Notes: generated by a model from the letters alone, not told the origin. A DNA stretch of 64,000 nt from Hufsiella arboris (GCF_009834875.1 NZ_WVHT01000005.1:186001-250000); one strand, 5' to 3'; shown: positions 29,001 through 37,912, counted from the stretch's first letter. Numbers and translations: made by a program.

Positions 29001-32000
29001 AGATCTTTATTTTAATCTTGGAAGCACATCTGAAGATATTTTAAAGGACGGAAGAAAGTCGCTGGAAAATGGTTTGTCTCCGGATGGATCAACAGACGGC
29101 ACTGATTTGACTAATTGGGGCCGCGTGCCAAAACTTCAGCCAGTTATCCAGGCTTTCGATAATAACCCATCGGCCCGCCAGTTCCAGGATATTGGTCTGG
29201 ATGGCCTGGGAGATTCTGAAGAGCAGCAAATATACGCCACCTTCCTTTCACAGGTTCGTGGACAATTGAGCCCACAGGCTGCGGACGAGCTGGGCGGTGA
29301 CCCATCTTCCGATGATTATCAATATTACCGGGGCGGTGCTTTGGACGACATCAACGCCGGTATCTTAAAGCGTTATGAACGGTATAACGGTACAGAAGGA
29401 AATAGTAAAACAACTGAACAGTCATTACAGGCAACTGGAATAGAAAATACCGCGGCTACAGCGCTTCCTGATGGAGAGGATATCAACCGGGACAACAACA
29501 GCTCATTAACAGACGAGTATTTTCAATATAAAATGACGTTAAAGCCGAATATGAATGTGGGTGATATGAATGGCTTTATTACCGACAAAGTAATCTCGGA
29601 CGTTAAACTTGCTAACGGAACCACACAACGTGTAACCTGGTACCAAATTCGGGTTCCGATCAATCAGTATGATCAAAAGGTGGGTAACATACAGGATTTT
29701 AAATCAATCCGTTTTATCCGGATGTTCATGACCAATTTTGCCGATACGGCAATTTTAAGAATGGGCCGCCTGCAACTGGTTAGGGGCGACTGGCGTACTT
29801 ATAATTCAGAACGTTCGCCGGCAAAGGTGATAGCGGATCCGGCGCTGGGCAACAGTCCCGGACTTGATAATTCAACGCTGGACGTAGGTACAGTTAATAT
29901 CGAAGAGAATGGCCGCCGTTCACCAATTCCATACGTTGTTCCTCCTGGTATAGAGCGCGAACGTGACTATAGTAACTATCGCGGTGACACGCGGCAGAAT
30001 GAGCAATCATTATCATTAAATGTTAATGCTCTACGGGATGGTTACGGCCGGGCGACATTCCGCACAACATACAATGACTTCAGGTCATATAAACGCATCC
30101 AGATGTTCATCCACGCGGAAGGCGGTCAATTGAGAGATAACGATGTTTCCGCCTTTATTCGCATAGGAGCGGACAACCAGGATAATTACTACGAGTATGA
30201 TATCCCGATGAAAGTTACGCTTCCCGGAACCAGTGATCCGAATGCCATCTGGCCGGATGCGAATAAACTGGATGTCGAGCTTTCTAAATTTCAGGCTGCT
30301 AAAACGGCACGTAACAACGCAACACTTAACGGTGTCCCCTGGCCGATTAATGAGCCTTATAAATATACTGATGGTGCCAACACGATCATCATCAAAGGGC
30401 AGCCCGATTTGAGCAAGGCGCGTGTCTATATGCTTGGAGTTATGAACCCGCTGAAGGGCGGATCAGGAAGCGATGACGGACTTGATAAATCTGCAATTTT
30501 ATGGTTTAATGAGCTTCGTCTTACCGACTTTGATGAACGGGGCGGATGGGCGGCTACTGCGAGACTTAACGCGCGCCTGGCAGATTTTGCCGATGTTACG
30601 GTATCGGGTAGTTTAAATACAATTGGTTTTGGATCGATCGATAAACGGGTTAGCGAACGTTATCGTAGCGATGATCATTTCTTCGACGTATCGTCCGGGC
30701 TGGAGCTTGGTAAATTTTTCCCTAACCGTGCAGGGATTAAAATTCCGGTGTTCATCAATCTTTCATCGCAGATCGGCACTCCGCAGTATGATCCCAGAAC
30801 GCCCGACATTGAATTGAAACAGTCACTGCGTTCTTTGTCCGGATCGCAAGCCGATTCGGTGAGATTTATTACGCAGGATTTCACGTCGAGGCGAAGTTTC
30901 AACTTCACCAACGTGCGGAAAATAAAGACCGATCCAAACGCAAAAAATCATATCTGGGACATCGAGAACTGGAGCGCGACTTACGCCTTTAACCAGTACC
31001 GGCATCACGATTATATCAATGAGCTCGGCCTGCAGAAAACGTATATGGCAGCTTTAGCCTATAATTTTACGACGACGCCTAAAGTGTATACGCCGTTCGC
31101 CAATAAAATTAAATCAAATACACTGGCGTTGTTCCGCGATTTTAATTTCAGTTTATTACCGTCTGTGCTGAATTTCAGAATCGATGTCAACAGGCTTTAT
31201 TCTGAAAATACCTTACGGGACAATAATGATCCCAACAATACCATACCCATCACAACTACTTATAATAAAAACTTCGTTATGAGCAGGTTGTATGGCATCA
31301 GCTGGAATCTGACCAAATCGCTTCAGCTTGATTTCAACGCAACCAACTATTCAGTTATTGATGAACCGGCTGGCCGGGTAAACGGACTGGTACGCGATAC
31401 GATATGGCAGAACCTTAAGAAGCTCGGCCGTACGACAAATTACAACCATACGATAAATTTTAATTATAATGTTCCGTTAAATAAGATTCCCGGCCTTGAT
31501 TGGATGACGCTTGTAGCTCGTTATGGAGCCAACTTTAACTGGAATTCAGAGCCTTTGCTTACGTTGAAAGATCCAAATATTGACTACGGTAATACCATTC
31601 AAAACGCACGGACAATTCAGCTCAACCCAAACCTTAATCTTAACGCGTTATATAATAAATTTAACTTTGTACGGAAGCTGAATGATCCGAACCAAAAGCC
31701 CGGTTTTGCAGGAGTTATGGTTGGATTGCTAACCAGCTTAAAAAATATTAGTGGCGCCTATACCAAAACACAAGGCACATTTTTACCGGGTTATTTACCT
31801 CAAACCAACATTCTTGGCTATGACTTTGATGCAAATGCTCCGGGTTGGGGATTTTTGTTTGGCAGCCAGGCCGACCTGAGAAACCGCGCCGTTTCAAATG
31901 GCTGGATCACTACCGATACGCTGCAAAATCAGTTTTATATTACTACCTACAAAGAGGATATTAATTTCCGGGGAACGCTTGAACCTATACGGGATTTGCG

Positions 32001-33060
32001 AATTGAACTGACGGCTTTACGTACCAGGACATTTAATTATTCCACTAATTTCAGGTTTGATAACGTAACCAACGAATTTCAGAATTTAAGCCCGGTTACA
32101 ACCGGTGATTTCAGTATCTCTTATTTCTCGTTGCGCACAGCATTTAGCAAAATAAATCCAGATGGCAGCTCAAATCTGTTTAAGCAGTTTGAGAATAACC
32201 GGGCGTTAATTTCCCGAAGATTGGGTGAAACAAATCCAAACTCAAACGGAGTTAACAATGGTTATGCGGATGGTTACGGTGCAAACTCACAGGACGTAGT
32301 TACTGAAGCATTTATGGCGGCGTACACCGGGAAAGATGCAAATACTATTAATATGAACAGGTTCCCGAAAGTTCCGATTCCGAACTGGCGGTTAACTTAT
32401 AACGGCCTTACGCGTAACGATTTCTTCAACCGCTTATTTGCTTCTATCGATATTACACATGGTTATCGTTCAACTTATAGCGTTAGCAGTTTTAATACCC
32501 TGATTCGTTACGAGGAGACTAATGGAGCCGTAAGTTCCAGGGATGTAAACAATAATTTTCTTCCTTATTACCAGTTTGCGCAGGTTACCTTGTTTGAACA
32601 ATTTGTTCCATTGTTTGGGGTTGATGTCAGAATGAAAAACAATCTGACTGCCAATTTTGAATACCGTAAATCGAGGGCGATGAGCTTAAGCCTTTCAAAC
32701 AGCCAGCTTGCCCAGCAAAATGAAACCAATATTGTGTTCGGAATGGGATACCGCACCAACAATTTTCGATTCCCTTTTGGATTGTTTGGCGGTACAAAGC
32801 TTAAGAACGATCTGAACTTCAAGCTGGATTTTTCATTGAACGATTTGAAAACGCTCATATATCGGGCTGATGTTGATGATGCGGAGGTATCTTCAGGAGC
32901 TAAAAATATCTCTTACCGTCCGTCTATCGATTATGTGATCAACCAACGATTCAACATCAGGTTGTATTATGATGGAACGATAACACGGCCTTATACCTCA
33001 CAAACATTTAATACGTCATTTAGCAATTTCGGAGTGAGTATGCGTTTCGTCCTGCAATAG
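26008..33060 (+). CDS. sprA: SprA/Sov, outer-membrane translocon of the type IX secretion system
   Basis: A 2350-residue outer-membrane protein, the largest in the window. In Bacteroidota SprA (Sov) is a giant single-chain barrel through which type IX secretion substrates leave the cell; it is needed for gliding in gliding species. Visible are a signal peptide ending SALAQ, the N-terminal PFFLPNPSNI-like proline-rich entry, a repeated barrel-strand pattern, RLSTNYNTEAQFDFENQIKL, and a final aromatic strand (SMRFVLQ). The start is a TTG at 26008; no ATG precedes the signal peptide. The neighbours ruvA upstream and gcvH–vanZ downstream are the usual ones, save for one inserted SDR gene. Its substrates, with C-terminal sorting domains, are not in the window. 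Confidence 0.95.
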   Translation: MKNGLTSSFFKVFGFLMLLWAKSALAQNTPLSAEDSLKLRYPFKDTQQLDLNPKPGFFLPNPSNIQRTVEFDPITKQYIIREKIGDHLYRPPQYLTIGEYQKYESELMKRDYWRQLSDLPVAEAREPGFIPPIIINNKAFEKIFGGSTIDIRPQGSAELTLSGRINKNENPLFNERQRTQANFDFDQRIQMNVVGQIGEKLRLSTNYNTEAQFDFENQIKLDYTGKPDEIIQKIEAGNVSLPLSSTLITGSQSLFGLKTQLKFGRMNVTSIFSQQKSQSKEIVITNGSQQNEFRLLADNYETNKHYFLSQYFRNNYNKALANIPVITSNINITKIEVWITNRSSSTVDSRDILAFLDLGENRPYNTTLVQGGPGFTGYPAGFQGPGFPQQSNNLLQNLPADARFTNSNSINAYFQPYGATDNYAKLTYARKLTEREFVLNPKLGYISLNAALNADEVLAVAYRYTVNGQEFQVGEFSTDITVDPSNPKVMFVKLLKNETLKTNLPTWDLMMKNIYSLGAYQVSRNNFNLSITRLDENTGVERPAITEGANTTGKLWLQLANLDNLNQQQDRQPDGYFDFLDGITIDAQNGRITFPLLEPFGSDLAAKFNPAEQALIDKYTYQALYDSTKIIAQQLFQNKNRYIIKGTYQSEVSSEFQLNAINVPPGSVQVFAGTLPLQEGADFTVDYNIGRVRILNQALLNSGQQIRIKLENSELFGLQQRSLFGTRLDYHLSNKLNLGGTIMNLTEKPLTQKINIGEEPISNTIWGMDVNYSSPSRWLTRMIDKLPFLDTKEPSSVTFNGEFANLIPGHPRALNFAGTTGGISYLDDFEASRSIIDIKSPINWQISGTPQMFPESQLSNDLAYGYNRARLAFYTIDPLFYNRSSSLNPDNIKNNRNEQSNHYVREILEQEVFPFKQSATGQPLTLPTLDLAFYPMVRGPYNFTTTGVNQDGTLNNPRNRWGGIFKKLESTDFESLNIEFVEMWMMDPFIYKPNSAGGDLYFNLGSTSEDILKDGRKSLENGLSPDGSTDGTDLTNWGRVPKLQPVIQAFDNNPSARQFQDIGLDGLGDSEEQQIYATFLSQVRGQLSPQAADELGGDPSSDDYQYYRGGALDDINAGILKRYERYNGTEGNSKTTEQSLQATGIENTAATALPDGEDINRDNNSSLTDEYFQYKMTLKPNMNVGDMNGFITDKVISDVKLANGTTQRVTWYQIRVPINQYDQKVGNIQDFKSIRFIRMFMTNFADTAILRMGRLQLVRGDWRTYNSERSPAKVIADPALGNSPGLDNSTLDVGTVNIEENGRRSPIPYVVPPGIERERDYSNYRGDTRQNEQSLSLNVNALRDGYGRATFRTTYNDFRSYKRIQMFIHAEGGQLRDNDVSAFIRIGADNQDNYYEYDIPMKVTLPGTSDPNAIWPDANKLDVELSKFQAAKTARNNATLNGVPWPINEPYKYTDGANTIIIKGQPDLSKARVYMLGVMNPLKGGSGSDDGLDKSAILWFNELRLTDFDERGGWAATARLNARLADFADVTVSGSLNTIGFGSIDKRVSERYRSDDHFFDVSSGLELGKFFPNRAGIKIPVFINLSSQIGTPQYDPRTPDIELKQSLRSLSGSQADSVRFITQDFTSRRSFNFTNVRKIKTDPNAKNHIWDIENWSATYAFNQYRHHDYINELGLQKTYMAALAYNFTTTPKVYTPFANKIKSNTLALFRDFNFSLLPSVLNFRIDVNRLYSENTLRDNNDPNNTIPITTTYNKNFVMSRLYGISWNLTKSLQLDFNATNYSVIDEPAGRVNGLVRDTIWQNLKKLGRTTNYNHTINFNYNVPLNKIPGLDWMTLVARYGANFNWNSEPLLTLKDPNIDYGNTIQNARTIQLNPNLNLNALYNKFNFVRKLNDPNQKPGFAGVMVGLLTSLKNISGAYTKTQGTFLPGYLPQTNILGYDFDANAPGWGFLFGSQADLRNRAVSNGWITTDTLQNQFYITTYKEDINFRGTLEPIRDLRIELTALRTRTFNYSTNFRFDNVTNEFQNLSPVTTGDFSISYFSLRTAFSKINPDGSSNLFKQFENNRALISRRLGETNPNSNGVNNGYADGYGANSQDVVTEAFMAAYTGKDANTINMNRFPKVPIPNWRLTYNGLTRNDFFNRLFASIDITHGYRSTYSVSSFNTLIRYEETNGAVSSRDVNNNFLPYYQFAQVTLFEQFVPLFGVDVRMKNNLTANFEYRKSRAMSLSLSNSQLAQQNETNIVFGMGYRTNNFRFPFGLFGGTKLKNDLNFKLDFSLNDLKTLIYRADVDDAEVSSGAKNISYRPSIDYVINQRFNIRLYYDGTITRPYTSQTFNTSFSNFGVSMRFVLQ

Positions 33061-33143
33061 CACGCTAAGTCAGTAAAAGGTAAACATCGGGTCTCCGGCG
33101 GGTTGCAATGGAGCTTATCGTTACCTTTACAAAAACATCGTAC

Positions 33144-33860
33144 ATGGAATCATTGAAGGATAAAAATGCCTTGGTAACAGGCGCCGGAAAAGGTATTGGC
33201 CGGGCAATTGCAATCGCGCTGGCAAAAGAAGGGGCGAATGTGATTTTACTTGCGCGCAGCGTAAAAGATCTGCAAGCCGTAGCTGACGAAGTTGAAAATG
33301 AAGGAGTAAAGGCGGTTATCGTTACAGCGGACGTTTCTGATATCGGCTCTGTTAACAAAGCGATAAAAAGTTCAATCGAAGTGCTTGGTCCGATTGATAT
33401 CCTTATAAACAATGCCGGAACTGCGACCTTCGGGAAATTTCTGGAATTAGATCCTGTTGAATGGGAACGTATCATCCGAGTGAACCTTTTAGGTGTTTAT
33501 TATACAACCCGGGCGGTGCTTCCTTCAATGATAGAACGAAAAACCGGCGACATTGTAAACATTTCATCCACTGCGGGCCAGCGCGGCGCTGCAGTTACAA
33601 GTGCTTATAGCGCTTCGAAATTTGGTTTGCTGGGTTTAAGCGAATCACTTATGCAAGAGGTGCGTAAACACAATATTCGTGTAACTGCGCTAACTCCTAG
33701 TACGGTTGCAACGGATTTGGCTATTGAAGCTAATTTAACAGACGGCAACCCTGAAAAAGTAATGCAGCCGGAAGATTTCGCCGAACTCGTTATAGCTCAG
33801 CTGAAACTTAACCGGCGAGTTTTTGTTAAGGAAGCCGGGATATGGTCAACCAATCCTTAA
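33144..33860 (+). CDS. Short-chain dehydrogenase, FabG-like
   Basis: A 238-residue classical SDR: cofactor loop [10 protein letters not shown], the NNAG strand, catalytic serine in NISSTAGQ, and the YSASK tyrosine/lysine pair. Length and motif spacing fit 3-oxoacyl-ACP reductase-like enzymes, yet substrate cannot be assigned. The ATG at 33144 ([13 protein letters not shown]) is the family N-terminus; an earlier ATG at 33108 would add twelve unconserved residues. It interrupts the sprA–gcvH pair that is adjacent in many relatives. Confidence 0.92.
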   Translation: MESLKDKNALVTGAGKGIGRAIAIALAKEGANVILLARSVKDLQAVADEVENEGVKAVIVTADVSDIGSVNKAIKSSIEVLGPIDILINNAGTATFGKFLELDPVEWERIIRVNLLGVYYTTRAVLPSMIERKTGDIVNISSTAGQRGAAVTSAYSASKFGLLGLSESLMQEVRKHNIRVTALTPSTVATDLAIEANLTDGNPEKVMQPEDFAELVIAQLKLNRRVFVKEAGIWSTNP

Positions 33861-33912
33861 TATTTTGATAGTACCTTAATTTAAAGTTCCTTGTCAATTA
33901 AGCAAAATCCGC

Positions 33913-33920
33913 TATTTTTG
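33913..33920 (+). promoter_or_regulatory. -7 promoter box for gcvH–vanZ
   Basis: TATTTTTG fits TAnnTTTG, with a TTG at 33892-33894 about 18 bases upstream as a possible -33 element. The gcvH ATG lies 16 bases downstream. Confidence 0.6.
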
Positions 33921-33936
33921 ACTCAAAATTTAAATC

Positions 33937-34317
33937 ATGAATTTCCCATCGGAATTAAAATACACAAAAGATCACGAGTGGATCAGGATTGAAGGCAACG
34001 AAGCCATTGTTGGAATTACAGAATTTGCACAAGGTGAGTTAGGTGATATTGTATACATCGATATCAATTCGGTAGGCAGCGAAGTAGCTGAAGGTGATGT
34101 ATTTGGAACCGTTGAAGCGGTAAAAACAGTTTCTGATCTTTTCATGCCCATTACAGGCACCGTGCTTGAGGTGAATGAAAAACTTGATGCAAGTCCGGAA
34201 CTGGTAAATACTGATCCTTATGGAGATGGATGGATGGTAAAGATCGGAATTAAGGATCCGGCGCAGTTAGAAACACTGTTATCTGCAGATGCTTATAAAT
34301 CTCAGGTAGGAGCCTAA
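33937..34317 (+). CDS. gcvH: Glycine cleavage system H protein
   Basis: The lipoyl-bearing shuttle of the glycine cleavage complex, carrying the aminomethyl arm between the P, T and L proteins. At 126 residues it is full length, with lipoylated Lys63 in [10 protein letters not shown] and the family N-terminus [10 protein letters not shown]. GcvP and GcvT are elsewhere. It lies two bases before vanZ, so the two are cotranscribed. Its proximity to sprA is a conserved neighbourhood without a known functional reason. Confidence 0.97.
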   Translation: MNFPSELKYTKDHEWIRIEGNEAIVGITEFAQGELGDIVYIDINSVGSEVAEGDVFGTVEAVKTVSDLFMPITGTVLEVNEKLDASPELVNTDPYGDGWMVKIGIKDPAQLETLLSADAYKSQVGA

Positions 34318-34319
34318 AA

Positions 34320-34718
34320 ATGACAAACTCAGTAAGAAATCAATATCTAGCCCTTTTTTGGGCTATTTTTATTTTAGTAATGTGCGACATTCCGCTTCAG
34401 GGGGAGCATACACCTCCTTTTGTCGGATTCGATAAACTAACTCATACCGGGTTCTTTTTTGTGTTAACGGTGCTGCTGTTTTACGGAAAGATCCGTCAGC
34501 AGAGGAATTATGAATATCGTATTATAACTATCCTGAAAATAATAGGTATAACAGCGGCGCTTGGTGGCGGTATCGAGCTGCTTCAGTGGAAAGTCTTTAC
34601 TTACCGGGACGGCGACTGGTGGGACTTTTTCTGTGACATGGTTGGTGTTGGAATGGGTATTTTTAGTTATATTATGCTTCACAGAATCAGACTTCATGAA
34701 AAAAAGATTTTCAATTAA
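34320..34718 (+). CDS. VanZ family membrane protein
   Basis: A 132-residue protein with four predicted membrane helices and the VanZ-family pattern FDKLTHTGFFFVLTVLL and GGGIELLQ. The family is named for a glycopeptide-resistance accessory protein, but function in Bacteroidota is unknown and resistance should not be inferred. It starts two bases after gcvH, and a small lipoprotein gene begins within its last 23 bases. Confidence 0.9.
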   Translation: MTNSVRNQYLALFWAIFILVMCDIPLQGEHTPPFVGFDKLTHTGFFFVLTVLLFYGKIRQQRNYEYRIITILKIIGITAALGGGIELLQWKVFTYRDGDWWDFFCDMVGVGMGIFSYIMLHRIRLHEKKIFN

Positions 34719-34827
34719 GGCCTTCATATTTTCGATGGCGCTTATGTCCTTATGTTCCTGCGGAATCTTTCAAAAGAAATGCAACTGTCCACATTTTAGT
34801 GATCGTAAACTGACAGGTCACATGTAA
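34696..34827 (+). CDS. Small cysteine-rich lipoprotein (43 residues)
   Basis: This short frame overlaps the end of vanZ by 23 bases and opens MKKRFSIKAFIFSMALMSLC, a classic signal with two positive charges and a hydrophobic core followed by SC. Lipidation would be at Cys20 or Cys22; with Cys22 the mature form is only 22 residues and keeps Cys29 and Cys31 in a CNC pair. Coding status rests on the signal peptide and the coupling overlap; I know no function. A related tiny lipoprotein after vanZ in other Bacteroidota would confirm it. Confidence 0.6.
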   Translation: MKKRFSIKAFIFSMALMSLCSCGIFQKKCNCPHFSDRKLTGHM

Positions 34828-34911
34828 ATCCCTAAGCAGGATGATCCATATTTCTTGCGATTTTTCATAGTGGTTTTGTTACGTAAAACCGACACTTGGG
34901 GTATTGCTCTA

Positions 34912-34943
34912 TTTGGATTTAATTTAAATAAGGCTTACTTTTG
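34912..34943 (+). promoter_or_regulatory. Promoter of feoAB (TTTG-N20-TACTTTTG)
   Basis: TTTG at 34912-34915 and TACTTTTG at 34936-34943 are separated by 20 bases, close to the Bacteroidota -33/-7 consensus. The feoA ATG lies 21 bases downstream. No Fur box could be assigned; a GGTTTTG/TAAAACC inverted repeat at 34872-34890 lies just upstream and could be an operator. Confidence 0.6.
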
Positions 34944-34964
34944 AAGCCGATCAGAAGTCGAGAT

Positions 34965-35183
34965 ATGAAGCTTTCACAACTTATACCAGGCCAGTCCGGA
35001 ATTATCAAAGAGTTTACCGATTTAGAGATGTCCGTTAAGTTAATGGAGATGGGTTGTTTGCCGGGCGAAAAAATCATTGTTGAACGTTTTGCACCCTTAG
35101 GCGATCCAATCGCTATAACGGTTTCCGGCTATCAGCTAAGCTTACGTAAGCAGGAAGCTTCAACAATAATTTTGCATAGTTAA
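34965..35183 (+). CDS. feoA: Ferrous iron transport protein A
   Basis: A 72-residue SH3-like cytoplasmic protein that accompanies FeoB and is thought to modulate it. The pattern KLSQLIPGQSGIIKEF, LMEMGCLPGEKI and AITVSGYQLSLRKQEA is the whole FeoA fold. The ATG at 34965 is preferred to a TTG at 34941, which lies inside the -7 promoter box. feoB follows nine bases after the stop. Confidence 0.92.
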   Translation: MKLSQLIPGQSGIIKEFTDLEMSVKLMEMGCLPGEKIIVERFAPLGDPIAITVSGYQLSLRKQEASTIILHS

Positions 35184-35191
35184 CGATATAA

Positions 35192-37306
35192 GTGGCAGGT
35201 GAACTGAAAGTTGCTCTTGTTGGAAATCCCAACACAGGAAAATCTACATTATTTAATGCACTTACGGGCCTCAATCAGCGGGTTGGAAATTTTCCGGGAG
35301 TTACTGTTGACAAAAAAGTTGGTGCCTGCAAGCTGCCGGACGGACGTACCGCTCAAATAATTGATTTACCGGGAACGTATAGCCTTTATCCGAAAAGCAA
35401 AGATGAGTCTATTGTTTTTGAAGTGCTTGCGGACCGGAATAATACAGCCCATCCCGATATCGTTGTAATTCTTGCTGATGCATCAAATCTAAAGCGGAAC
35501 CTCTTATTATACACACAGGTAGCCGATTTAAAAGTTCCTGTCGTTATTGCTTTGAATATGATGGATCTGGCCCGCAAGGCCGGGACTGAAATCGATATCG
35601 ACGCTTTATCTGCGAAACTAGGTATTCAGATAATTCCAATCGCTGCCCGTCAGCATGAAAACATTGACAAGCTAAAGGAAGCAATAGCTTTCACATCTTC
35701 AATTCCTTTGCAGCTGGACACCATTGAAGTGGAAAGCCTTGCGCCGGGCTTGATTAGTAAAATTAAAAATGAGCTGCTTGTAGACAAGCCATATACGGCA
35801 TTGCAAATGGCCCATCAGCATGAAAACCTGCATTTTTTAACGTCGCAACAAAGCGACCGTATAGAAGAGCTTGAACAGGAGTTTTCATTCCATTCTCAAA
35901 AAGCTCAGGCCGCCGAAACTATTGCACGCTTTAACTTTATCAATGATGTGCTATTCGATACTGTTAAGCATCGTGACGGGGCCTTTGAAGAAACGTTGAG
36001 CAATCGGATTGACAAAGTGCTCACTCATAAGGTATGGGGCTTCATAATTTTCTTCGGAATACTTTTTTTGATCTTTCAATCAATATTCGCCTGGTCGGAG
36101 TACCCGATGAGCTTGATTGAGGAGCTTTTCATCTGGTTGGGAAGTACAGCACACTCATTAATGCCTCCGGGGGTTTTTACAGATCTGGTTGTCGACGGAA
36201 TACTGGCCGGCTTAAGCGGCGTTTTAGTATTTATTCCACAGATCGCGATTCTTTTCGCTTTTATAGCAATACTTGAAGATACCGGTTATATGTCCCGCGT
36301 TACATTTATGATGGATAAGATCATGCGTAAAGTCGGCTTAAGCGGCAAATCGGTTGTTCCTCTAATCGGCGGCCTGGCCTGCGCGGTACCATCTATCATG
36401 AGTACGCGGAATATTGAAAACTGGAAGGACCGGCTAATAACCATCATGGTTACGCCGTTGGTTAGCTGTTCTGCACGTTTGCCAATTTACACGCTTCTGA
36501 TCTCACTCATCGTGCCGGATAAGAAGGTATTTGGCGTTATTAATATGGCCGGGCTGGTACTTATGGCTATGTATATTTTAAGCATAGTAAGTGCTATAGT
36601 TGTGGCATGGGTGATGAAGCTGATAATCAAATCACGCGAACGCGGTTACTTTATTATGGAACTGCCGGTTTATCGCTTGCCAAGGTGGAGCAATATCGGG
36701 TTAACGGTGGTCGAAAAAGTTAAAGCCTTTGTTTTCCAGGCCGGAAAAGTAATTATCGCAATATCTATTATTCTTTGGGTGCTGGCGTCGTATGGTCCCG
36801 CTGCGAAGATGGATGCGGTAGAAGCAAAATACAACTCTCCTGAAGTCAAAGCTCAGTACAGCGGCGCAGAACTGGATCGGATGAAATCGTCGGATAAGCT
36901 TGAGAACTCTTATGCCGGCGTATTGGGAAAAGCCATTGAACCTGCAATAAAACCATTAGGATACGATTGGAAAATAGGGATCGCCCTGATCACATCTTTT
37001 GCCGCCCGTGAGGTTTTTGTTGGAACGATGGCAACAATTTACAGTGTTGATGCTGATGATTCACACGTTGAATCAGTTCGGGAGAAGATGAAGAATGCCC
37101 GCAATCCCGAAACGGGGGCGCTGGTATTTACCGTGGCGTCCGCTTTTTCCTTAATGGTGTTCTATGCTTTTGCGATGCAATGTATGAGCACTCTTGCGGT
37201 CGTATATCGCGAGACAAAAAGCTGGAAATGGCCTATCATTCAATTTGTTTATATGGGAGTCCTGGCTTACGTGGCAAGTTTGATCGTCTATCAATTGCTT
37301 AAATAA
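35192..37306 (+). CDS. feoB: Ferrous iron transport protein B
   Basis: The inner-membrane Fe(II) transporter with an N-terminal GTPase. The 704-residue protein has G1 GNPNTGKST, G3 DLPG, G4 NMMD and the switch region NFPGVTVDKK, followed by a GDI-like helical region and, from about residue 280, the two Gate-type membrane modules with CAVPSIM and CSARLPIY, whose cysteines are conserved in the family. The start is GTG at 35192. A TAATTTTG promoter-like box lies 17 bases upstream, in the end of feoA, so extra transcription of feoB is possible. Confidence 0.96.
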   Translation: MAGELKVALVGNPNTGKSTLFNALTGLNQRVGNFPGVTVDKKVGACKLPDGRTAQIIDLPGTYSLYPKSKDESIVFEVLADRNNTAHPDIVVILADASNLKRNLLLYTQVADLKVPVVIALNMMDLARKAGTEIDIDALSAKLGIQIIPIAARQHENIDKLKEAIAFTSSIPLQLDTIEVESLAPGLISKIKNELLVDKPYTALQMAHQHENLHFLTSQQSDRIEELEQEFSFHSQKAQAAETIARFNFINDVLFDTVKHRDGAFEETLSNRIDKVLTHKVWGFIIFFGILFLIFQSIFAWSEYPMSLIEELFIWLGSTAHSLMPPGVFTDLVVDGILAGLSGVLVFIPQIAILFAFIAILEDTGYMSRVTFMMDKIMRKVGLSGKSVVPLIGGLACAVPSIMSTRNIENWKDRLITIMVTPLVSCSARLPIYTLLISLIVPDKKVFGVINMAGLVLMAMYILSIVSAIVVAWVMKLIIKSRERGYFIMELPVYRLPRWSNIGLTVVEKVKAFVFQAGKVIIAISIILWVLASYGPAAKMDAVEAKYNSPEVKAQYSGAELDRMKSSDKLENSYAGVLGKAIEPAIKPLGYDWKIGIALITSFAAREVFVGTMATIYSVDADDSHVESVREKMKNARNPETGALVFTVASAFSLMVFYAFAMQCMSTLAVVYRETKSWKWPIIQFVYMGVLAYVASLIVYQLLK

Positions 37307-37325
37307 CCTCTGCATAGTATCTTTA
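37295..37325 (+). promoter_or_regulatory. Promoter-like TTG-N20-TATCTTTA before the mntA/hepT pair
   Basis: TTG at 37295-37297 is 20 bases from TATCTTTA (37318-37325), a one-base variant of TAnnTTTG. The ATG of the nucleotidyltransferase gene lies four bases after it, so a leaderless message is predicted. The upstream element overlaps the last codons of feoB. Confidence 0.5.
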
Positions 37326-37329
37326 TATT

Positions 37330-37632
37330 ATGACTTCTGAAGAGATAATCAATTATCTAAGCGCAAATAAAGACGTTTTAAAAAGTTATCATGTTAATAG
37401 AATTGGACTGTTTGGATCATACTCAAAAGGATTGCAAACGGCTCAAAGTGATATCGATTTGCTCGTTGAATATTTACCTGGTAAAAAATCTTTTGATGAA
37501 TTTTCAGCTTTAATTGATACCCTCGAAAATGAATTTGGGAAAAATGTTGAGTTAGTAACCAGAGAATCAACTACACCATCTTTTTATGAACAGATAAAGC
37601 ATGATCTAAAGTATGTCCAAATCAATTATTGA
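37330..37632 (+). CDS. mntA: MntA-type nucleotidyltransferase antitoxin
   Basis: A 100-residue minimal nucleotidyltransferase. The signature GSX10DXD is exact: Gly29-Ser30, ten residues, Asp41-Ile-Asp43; the third acidic residue is probably Glu74 (NVELVT). In characterised pairs MntA neutralises the HEPN partner by adding AMP groups to a tyrosine next to its RNase motif. The gene overlaps the next by 20 bases and looks AT-richer than feoB and sprT around it, consistent with recent acquisition. The order, antitoxin first, differs from the best-studied hepT–mntA pair. Confidence 0.9.
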   Translation: MTSEEIINYLSANKDVLKSYHVNRIGLFGSYSKGLQTAQSDIDLLVEYLPGKKSFDEFSALIDTLENEFGKNVELVTRESTTPSFYEQIKHDLKYVQINY

Positions 37633-37912
37633 ATTTTTAATTCATATTCAAACTGAAACAGGCTTTATACTTAAATCATCAGCTGATAAATCTTTCGACG
37701 ATCTATTAAACGATTCCATTTGGCAAAGAGCAGTAATTCGAAGCCTTGAAGTGATTGGCGAAACTGCAAAAAAAATAGATTCAGATTTTCGCTTGAAACA
37801 TTCAAAGGTCGAATGGATTGCGATGTCGAAAATGAGGGACAAACTCATTCATCACTATTTTGAATCCATCGCGCTGTTGATTTCTGATCTTAAAAATTCT
37901 GAGCATGGATAA
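37613..37912 (+). CDS. hepT: HepT-type HEPN RNase toxin (DUF86)
   Basis: A 99-residue helical HEPN protein. It has the complete RX4HXY active-site motif at Arg75–His80–Tyr82 (RDKLIHHY), where Arg and His would cleave RNA and the tyrosine is the AMP acceptor for MntA. It starts 20 bases inside mntA and ends 8 bases inside the SprT-like gene, so all three are probably translated from one message. The motif is intact, so I expect an active toxin; the RNA target is unknown. Confidence 0.9.
   Translation: MSKSIIEFLIHIQTETGFILKSSADKSFDDLLNDSIWQRAVIRSLEVIGETAKKIDSDFRLKHSKVEWIAMSKMRDKLIHHYFESIALLISDLKNSEHG

Noticed and set aside
33065-33475. 136-codon minus-strand frame beginning at the sprA end
   Set aside because: Antisense to the SDR gene; its composition is that of a complementary-strand shadow.
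34320-34718. VanZ gene as a glycopeptide resistance determinant
   Set aside because: The family is widespread in Bacteroidota next to gcvH and no other van gene is present; resistance cannot be claimed.
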